Positions 56,101 through 64,000 of a stretch of 64,000 nucleotides of DNA are shown piece by piece. Positions within the stretch are counted from its first letter, which is position 1; each line of letters starts with the position of its first letter. Origin of the DNA: Azolla caroliniana (Eukaryota; Polypodiophyta); contig JBHGNT010000001.1 in NCBI GenBank assembly GCA_043228905.1, positions 31,806,001 through 31,870,000 of the forward strand, in the 5' to 3' direction. A program made the translations under genes and the position numbers. Under the pieces are notes generated by a model. It did no database searches. It worked only from the letters and a program-made list of their open reading frames with translations, and was not told where the DNA came from.

Positions 56101-59100
56101 ATTCTATTATGCAAATGGAAAAAAATGTATAAAATGCCACTCCAGAGTACCAGAATTACCAAAATGACATTCAAGTCCACCAAATTACTGGAATGTTATG
56201 ATGCATGAACTACAGATTTGAGATATGCTTTGAAGATGCCATGGCGAAACCGAAACCAAAACCAAGAAGACTGCTGCTGAAGCCAAAATTCATGATTAAT
56301 TTTCTTCTTAACTAATTAAGGCAATTAACTTCCACCCATCATTTGGTATTTATGGTTAGATTTAAACTAATCAGATACAAAAAAGATATGCGACTTTGTT
56401 GATGGAGAAACTCCAATGGTGTAGCTATAAACCATTCTTCGGGTGCTGTATTTTATGGCAAAGAGTTTTTATCTTCGTTTACCTTCCCGTTATAATAAAT
56501 CACCAGGCATATTCTTGATAATGGTTCAATGCTGGGAGTGAGCTATTGGTCAAAGGCCATTCTACATTTGACTCTTCAAATACGTGAAGAGGCCATAATA
56601 TTGACATTTGGTTCCCAGGCAGTAGGTGAGAAATATGTATTACATGGCAATTGGCACAGACCTGAGGCACCTGTGATGCTGTGGTTCATGTGCAGATCTC
56701 TGTTGCCATATTTGATATTTAAAAACTCCCTACAGTGTGACATTAGTCTCAGTCATTCAAAACTCTGAATCCTGAAAATGGTTTGATGCATTGGAAATGT
56801 GAATTGAGTCTCGTACATACAAACTGGAATGGGCTCGTAAGCTTCGATTTATTTGTAAAATTTAAATTTAAGTGTGAATATTTTATGGAAAACAGAATTA
56901 TTCCGCCAATTTGGATGCTTTGAAAGCGTATTGATAGTGGTAACTACCTTTATGCAGGACCGCATGGATGTGGTAAAGGAAGTCTACATCGTCTTCTTTC
57001 TGGACATGCAACTACTCCAGAGGGACTGATCACATATAACGACGAACATATAAGAAATATAGCAGTACATGATTTGGCAGCTATGGTAGAACGTTTTGAT
57101 AATCATCTCCCTCTTCTCACTGTAAGAGAGACTATTGAGTTTGCCAGGAAATGTCTCTTAACATTTCAACCCAAGCATTTTGGACCTGAGTTGCTTGAGA
57201 TTATGGGAGATGCCTTAAAGATTGGGCAAGATCCAAAAGTTGAAATAATTTTAAGCATGTTAGGTTTGAAGCATGTAGCAGATCGATTTGTCGGAAGTTC
57301 ATCGAACCCTAGCATTGCAGAGGATGAAAGGCGCAGATTGACTGCAGCTGAGATGTTTACAGGTGCCCATGCTGTATATTTTCTGGATGAACTGAATACA
57401 GCTGCAGAGGATTCAGTATCGTATGATCTACTAACTGCTATAAGAATATTTACACGTGTTCGACAAATAACTTTTATGGCATCTCTTTTTCAACCAACTT
57501 GTGAGGTTTTTGATCTCTTTGATAGATTGATCCTTCTAAACCAGGGACACATAGTTTATCAGGGTCCTCGTCAAGATGCCTTACCATATTTTGAAAGTAT
57601 TGGGTGAGAAGTTTTCTGAACTCAAATCTTATGCTTTCAATAAAGTGATGAAATCTCTTGTTTGAATCCAAAAGCCATATTATTCTACTTGGAAGATAGG
57701 TTGTGCACCATAAAGTTCTTGTATACTGATGGCCAATCATAGACGGAGCAAACAGTTTTGTATGCATAAAAACTACTATTTGTACTTCGTTGCATAACTG
57801 ATATTCCAGTATTTCAGTTTTTAAACTTCTACAATTTTTCAAGCAGCGCTAATACTGAAACAATCAATTTCAGGTATAAAAAACCAAAGCATGTTAGTAT
57901 TGGAGAGTTTTTGCAAGAAGTTACAACAACAGATGGGGCAGCATATCTTAGACCTGGATTCAAAAAGATGGAAATAGAAGACTTTGTTGATGCTTATAAG
58001 AGTTCAAACATGTATAGAGATATTTGCAGAATCTTGGATAATCCAGAGCTTGTCCAAGAGTTATGGGTTCAGGTTAAGCTCTTTCCAAACAAATTGTATA
58101 TTTTTTTCTTAATTTTAGATCTTGTGCACTTTGCTCATTGAATTAGTATGCTATTTATTATTATTATCTTTTTTTTCCAGCTTGTTCTCAGTTAAAACGA
58201 ACTAACTGTCATTACTGATCGGAGAATTTTCTCTCTTTAAAAGTAAAAGATCCAGTGACATCTTCAGTTCTCATAGTTTCAATGCATGTGGAGATCATCA
58301 GGGCTGTTAAATACAAACAGGCATCCCTTGTTTCTAATTCAGAAAAATGAAGTTCCACGATGATCAAATATTTGAGAATGATGAACACAAAATCTGTGAC
58401 GTTGTATGAATGAGTATCTGAATATTGTGAGGAAAAAATGTGTATGTTTCATTTTTTGTAGGAATTAGGGGTTCTATCTGAAAACTGACCTGAGAAACTT
58501 TCAGAATAAGTGGCGAAGGTCTTGGGACATTCAAACCAACATTAATGCCTAAACCAATTAGTTATGATGCAGCATAGGATATTATCATGCATTGACAGAA
58601 TAATTTGACCGAACATGTTGTAGAAACGAAAAAGAAAATTTGAAGCATATTGCTTATGAACTGATTTGATTGAATTATCTGTTGAAGAAAATGATCCCAA
58701 AACGTCCGCACCCAAAATTATATTTCGTGTTGCAATGGTAAGTGTCTGAGGGCTCAGGGAATCCAAACTAACGTTAATACTTAATATAATTAGTTATGAT
58801 GCAACATATGAGATTATCAAGCATTGACTTAATAATTAGATTGAATGTGCTATAGAAATGAAAAGGAATACTTGAAGCATATTGTTTAGTATCCAACTTT
58901 AATAGGAAGGATGATATGAAAAAATAGACAAAGTCTTATCAATAGAGAAATGGTAGTATTGATTTAGCTATGTTTTTATATGATAACCAGGTCACAGTTT
59001 CATATATTATTTAAATTATCTAGAATAAATGTCTAGATTTACAATATATTCTAGCGAAACGGTGAGGAATAAACTCTCCACTCGTTTGACCATTTCCTTT

Positions 59101-62100
59101 GATATTATGTCATATTTGCTACCTGTTCATTTATTGTAGGGCTCACATCAATTCAAACTGGATCTGGTAAAAAATCAGGATTTGGTAGGGCCTAAAAATA
59201 TTGTTTCGATAGTACCAAACAAGGATGGAAGTCCAGCCAACATTTCTATGGATCAAACTACAGGAGTGCATCTCAATGATAAAGTTGTTGCTTTCGGCGG
59301 TATCGGAGAGCAACTTCAGTACATTGATACCCTTGACTCTTCAAATCTATTAAATGAGAATCTGTTAAACACATTGGAACAATCTATTCAGCCTGCTCGA
59401 TTACAATTGGAACGAAAATTCATAAAGGTTGAATCTATTTTTCTTTGCAAACATAGTCCCTATAGACATGGTATTTTTGAGTCCTAATCCATATACAATT
59501 AAGCATTTTATTTGTTCTTGCAGGTAAACTCTTCATTTGGAAAGCGTCATGGAGATTATGTTCTTGGATGGAAATCAGAAATACTTCTTTTGACAAAGCG
59601 CGAAATAAAAGTTACTTGTCGGAATATGTTTGGTCTATATGCACGAGTCTTCCAAGTGTGTACATTTCTCTTTGTTTATAATAAACAGCTACATAATGAA
59701 ACATTTGGTAATCGTTTGGCTGAGATCATGCAAATTCAGTACACAATTAATAAAACTATAGTATAGATAAGTACAGACAAGCCTTATAAATAGAGTGAAC
59801 TAGAGAGGGACACTTCAGTAAAAGATATTAGTCTCCTTTTTATATATTAATCTATTTACTTCATGTGAGGATCAATTAGTGTAAGGACCATTTATGGGCC
59901 GTTTTGAAGTTATGTAGGAGAACAACTATTTTAATTAGGGCTAACCATCCATGTAGCCCTTCCTGCCCCTCCCTTTTTGTGTATAAACGTTTTTTCTATG
60001 AACAGAAGTGGTGGTTATGAATGCAACCCTGAGTAAAAGTTGTATCTTAGTTGTTGAGAGAAGAGAGAGCTTAGAACCTGTTCTTTTATTCTCCAGTACT
60101 TGTAATCACTTATATTTCTTGATCAAGTATTAAGAGTGTGTTGTTGATGTATGTTTCGATCTTCTTAACATAGCATTCATTGTCATATTCTTAATCTCGT
60201 TCACTATTGGATGTTCACCAGCTTAGCAACCACATATAGACATGAAAGTTCACTATTGGATGTGCAACACATGAGACAATGAAATCTTGTGGCAAATAAG
60301 CCAATGATGAATACATTAAAGTTAGGACGAAGTGGTAATCACATGGGAGAAATGCCATATATTTGTCAAATAAAACACCTCTACGGTAGATAAGGACATG
60401 CATTGCATGATATAGCATCTGCAATATTTCAGGCTCCCAAATTTCAACAGTCAGGTATAAGATGTCTTATATAACCGCCACATATTGCATGGTTAGTGGG
60501 AGCGTTTGCAAGGCTCAATGGAGTGTGATTGATGGGAAGCGGCAATATTCTTTGATATACATCATTCCAAGATCTCATATAAAACTATGTGCCTCCTAAT
60601 TAGATATTTACTAAGAGTTTTATAAGAGATGCTCTCTATGCTTCTGTCTAACCAATATTGAAATATCAGAGCAATAATTTGATGACTGTACACATGGAAA
60701 CATCACAAAATCTGCATTCCACAAAATATGTGAGATCTGTGTCTTTCTTGTGTATGTTTAACATGAAATGAAAGTTGATTTGGATTTCTGGGAATTCATG
60801 TTTCCAATGTGCTATATCATCAAAAAACATGGTATTATCTCAGGCTGGCTGCCATACACATTTATGGATGGTGGTGCAGTGCAACTCACATTAAATCTAT
60901 AAATTAATATTTTCATATATTAATTAAATTATATCTATTCCAATGCAACTATTTGACATTCTTGTTATGTGCAGGTTTTGATTCTCAGCCTCTTTATTGG
61001 ATTTCTCTTGTTTAGAGTTAAAAATGATGCAGACCAGACAAATATGAATCTCTTTCGGACTGCGTTCTTTGTCTCAATTCTAAACATGACAAATATTAAT
61101 CTGGGCCTACTTCCTACTTTAATGGAGGAACGGAAAGTATACTACAAGCAGACAACAGCTCACTTCTTTCGCCCTATGTCATATCTCCTTGGAAAGATTC
61201 TGGGCAGTGTGCCTTTCTCCTTATGTGAGGTTGTACATGTTTTTCTGATTCCTTTGTTTGTGCAAGTGCCTTTATCATATGCAATAAATTACAAAAGCCA
61301 TCATCCTAAACAGTTCAGTGTAGACATATAACCATTGGATAACCTTAACCTTCATGAGAAGGCACATGGATTCAAAGTCATTTTAGGAAACATCATTCAT
61401 TATCTGTTTTTGCAAGTGTATTTATCATATACACTAAATTACAAAATCCATGCAGTGTCAAAATATAATCTTCGGATAACCTTAACTCTCATAAGGAAAC
61501 ACATAGACTCAAAGTCTTTGCAGAAAACAGTATCTATCCAATTCTAATAAAATCATTCTTGGTTCAATGTTAGAAAAAAACTTTATAAAGTTGAGTTCAA
61601 TTCCACTGCATGGCGACTTGATTTCAGTTTAGTTCCTTCACAGATTGAAGTACATAAAATTCCTTTCTTTTTCAATATATAACTCTCAAATTCATTCTAT
61701 AGTATCCCATGAAAGTCGAATGATATTCCATTCTGGTCCACCTCCAAAGTAAAAAATGAAGATTAGAGAAGAAGATGGCAAGATCTGTCCTTTCTACTGA
61801 TTCCCAAAGTTGGGAAAGAAAGTCATAGATGAAGCTGGTTAATTATTTGCCCTGTCCAAGTCCACTAACCTCACGAGCACGGGGATGCTGTCAATGCACA
61901 AGAACTCCTCAATCCCAAATTGATACCATCTAGATGCTCTATAATTGAAAGTAGAGGCATGGTGTTATAACAATGTAAATCTGTCAAAATATTAGTTTTG
62001 AGGGGGAAATTGAATGTTACTAATGACGTTTTGTGGGCGTTCCTTCTCTCTTTATAGGCCATCTCGTGACTTTTGACCCTACATTTACTGAAACTAGTAT

Positions 62101-63317
62101 CAACCCTACACAAAATCTGATACATGTCTAGTTCTAGTCTTTTCAAGAATCAATATAGGACAGTCTTTGATAAGCATGTTTAGAGGTGAGGACTTACGAT
62201 TTTTCATTATTTAGAGTCCTGCAAACAATTGATATCTGAATTTACATTGCAGGCGACAATATGGACGTTCATAGTTTATTTCTTAACAGGCCTGAGCATC
62301 ACGAATGGAGGATGGCATTTCTTTGTCTATTATTTGGTGATTATTTTGACAGTTTTAAATGGAGCGTCTATGGTTCGATTCTTTAGCTTTTTTGCTCCTA
62401 GTAAAGAGAAAGCTGGGATGTTTACAGGTATATCAATTACTGTCTATGTAGTGGAAACGTTGTGGGTTATTGTAAATATATCTAGATCGTTCAAGGTTTC
62501 TTTAGTTATGTCTCTGTTTCCAGCGATGGTTTTATCTGGATGACAGGTCTTCTTGTGGCAATTTTTGTTTTGTTTGCGGGGTTTCTATTACCTCGCTTCA
62601 AGGTTCCAAAGTACTGGCTTTGGGTATATTATATAAACCCATTTCAATGGGCCATAACAGCCTTGGTTATTAACGAATACAACTCTTCCAGCTATGGTCA
62701 ATTATGCAAGGATGTTCCAGACCTGAGTAAAATCCCCCAATGTACTGGTAGACCAAATGACACAGTTGGTCATGCATTCCTTGCGAGGGGACAGTTTTAT
62801 ACAAGTAATCACTGGATTGCTGTTTCTGTAGCTGTAATGTTTGGGTGGATATTACTCTGGAACATTTTCAGCTATTTCGCCATGTTGAAATTGCAGCATG
62901 GAAAGATAATCACAAAAGTTCAACCGGCTGAATCAAAGGTAGGTAAAGTGATAGTTTTTCTGTTTATTACATATTGAGGTGCCTGAAAGAAATATCTCCT
63001 TTAATGGATTTACATTCCTGATTTATCTTGCTTAGATATTTCAGGATATACTAACAATATTTCTGATTTTCTGCAGGGAAAAGTAAATGTTGAGATAAAG
63101 CTACAAGATATCGAGTCGTCTGTAATGGAACTATCTCATACAGCAATTCCAGTTACACTCTCATGGCATGAGCTGAATTATGATATCATGGTACCTTCCT
63201 TTAGGACTCCTCGCAGTATCCTTAACTACGTCTCTGGATGGGGGGAACCTAATGATATGGTAGCATTCCTTGGAAATCACGGAGCAGGAAAGACAACCCT
63301 GCTCAACTGTCTTTCAG
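53146..63317 (+). CDS. ABCG (PDR-type) full-size transporter with degenerate first NBD; 3' end outside window
   Basis: Eleven exons with matching phases: 53146-53751, 54951-55028, 55653-55764, 56958-57603, 57874-58072, 59140-59427, 59524-59655, 60975-61229, 62253-62427, 62547-62938, 63077-63317. They give 1,041 codons; the rest lies beyond the window. Order is NBD1-TMD1-NBD2 start, as in PDR proteins. Residues 1-202 match no known domain. NBD1 starts near LLKDVSGYLMPGTLTLVL. Its Walker A is GPHGCGKGS (Gly after the Lys instead of Ser/Thr), the signature is degenerate (SIAEDERRRL where VSGGQRKRL is usual), and Walker B/D-loop read YFLDELNTAAEDS. The end is typical (LILLNQGHIVYQGPR). TMD1 spans exons 7-10 (VLILSLFIGFLLFRV, MEERKVYYKQ, LLVAIFVLFAGFLLPR). 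NBD2 has an intact Walker A, GNHGAGKTT. The gene is open throughout, so it is probably functional but divergent. The substrate is unknown. Confidence 0.88.
58516..58893. repeat. Direct duplication (period 232) in an ABCG intron
   Basis: 58516-58658 and 58748-58893 share CCAATTAGTTATGATGCA-type, ATTATCA-GCATTGAC and TTGAAGCATATTG blocks at about 80% similarity by eye. The segments lie inside the intron 58073-59139. Confidence 0.75.
59878..60235. mobile_element. Possible solo LTR remnant in an ABCG intron
   Basis: Begins TGTAAGGACC. It has a promoter-like TGTATAAACG, then GTTGTTGAGAGAAGAGAGAG, CTTAGAACC and a CT-rich ATTCTCCAG segment, an order typical of plant copia LTRs. No target-site duplication or second LTR was found, so this is tentative. 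Confidence 0.3.
61258..61530. repeat. 150-bp tandem duplication in an ABCG intron
   Basis: TGCAAGTGCCTTTATCATAT at 61261 recurs as TGCAAGTGTATTTATCATAT at 61411. The following CTAAATTACAAAA, GGATAACCTTAAC and ACTCAAAGTC-type blocks are shared too. It starts about 30 bases after the exon ending at 61229. Confidence 0.85.
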
Positions 63318-64000
63318 GTATTCTAGGGCATGCCTCCTATGATCATTTGAAACCCTTCAATTTCAGAGATTTGAATAAGAGCATCTTCAACTATTTTCTT
63401 GGCATATGGATTTCTTGATTTACTTTAAATGGGGAAGGAATCAGGATGGTCATTTGCCACTGGCCAAATTCCCCAATCCTCTTGTTGATATCTTTAGCTT
63501 AGCCAGCAGCACTAAAATTTTGGTTGGTTAGAAAGAAATGGGTCATGAAGGATTGTGAGTTGATACTCCACATATTGTCATATTGCTGAGTGCCATTATG
63601 TATTGATAAATTTCTAGATTCCATAAGGTGCCTTAGGCCAATCCCTCTTCTGTGGATCCACTATAAAATTTCCAAATGGCCCCACTTGATACGCTAAGTC
63701 TGGCTGATATTGTGCAAATACAAGAGATTCCTGACCAGAATCTGATGTTTTTCCTCTCAGTGTTTCCAGTTCCATTCTTCATCAGCTTCAGATTGTCCTC
63801 CATGACCAGTGATAGTCAGCTTGCAGTCCTCCTTATGAGCACTTGGTCTGAGAGACACACACTTGTATCCTTCGATGCACCTCTAGTGCCCAGAATGATT
63901 CAGGCATGTAAAGTGCAGCTTTCTTAATGGATACTGCAAGTAGGAGATCTCTGTGGAACAACCATAGGCTTAAACTGAACTTCGTTATCCTTCAATGCAC
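63318..64000 (+). other. Intron of the ABCG gene with an unassigned open stretch
   Basis: After the donor at 63318 no further NBD2 exon is visible. An 83-codon plus-strand frame (63676-63927) contains a non-random-looking stretch (SDSQLAVLLMSTWSERHTLV), but it matches no ABC motif. It may be a mobile-element fragment. Confidence 0.4.

Noticed and set aside
1-64000. tRNA, rRNA, snRNA or microRNA genes
   Set aside because: No cloverleaf, conserved box or strong short hairpin with miRNA-like arms was recognised by eye; a covariance-model scan would be needed to exclude them.

Overview
The window is nuclear DNA of a land plant. The evidence is GT-AG spliced genes with many short exons, a plastid-type transaldolase, an MRS2/MGT magnesium transporter, a PLS-class pentatricopeptide repeat (PPR) gene, a full-size ABCG (PDR) transporter and plant telo-box motifs. 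Three features point to a seed-free lineage with swimming sperm (fern, lycophyte or bryophyte) rather than a flowering plant: a long Sfi1/centrin-binding-repeat gene, a very regular intronless PLS PPR gene, and an ABCG protein unlike the canonical angiosperm PDRs. The species is inferred, not proven. One 100-N assembly gap lies at 38100-38199.

Layout. 3-1115 (-): 5' part of an unrecognised gene running off the left edge, with a triple telo-box upstream. 1216-2420: microsatellites and minisatellites. 4607-18977 (+): 36-exon Sfi1-like gene of about 2,000 codons. 19000-22790: spacer with a perfect 31-bp inverted repeat. 22796-28868 (-): MRS2/MGT-type Mg2+ transporter, 11 coding exons plus 5'UTR introns. 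A dispersed repeat of about 330 bp occurs once beyond its 3' end and once in its first coding intron. 34053-36854 (+): intronless PPR gene, followed by a decayed PPR E-domain relic. 39971-42275 (-): three-exon class B DnaJ (Hsp40). 44633-47941 (-): seven-exon plastid-type transaldolase with a 154-bp tandem array in an intron. 48850-53145: repeat-rich spacer with a 144-148 bp tandem array, broken fragments of a sugar-porter gene and three successive tandem duplications. 53146 to the right edge (+): ABCG/PDR-type transporter with a degenerate first nucleotide-binding domain and a normal Walker A in the second.

The genes do not form a pathway; this is ordinary gene-by-gene eukaryotic organisation. 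The most unusual items are the ABCG protein with a damaged-looking but open NBD1, the Sfi1-like gene with some atypical splice junctions, the 31-bp inverted repeat behind it, and two gene relics (PPR and sugar porter) that share a similar downstream tail. All exon borders were read by eye from splice motifs, reading-frame phase and family conservation, without transcript data.
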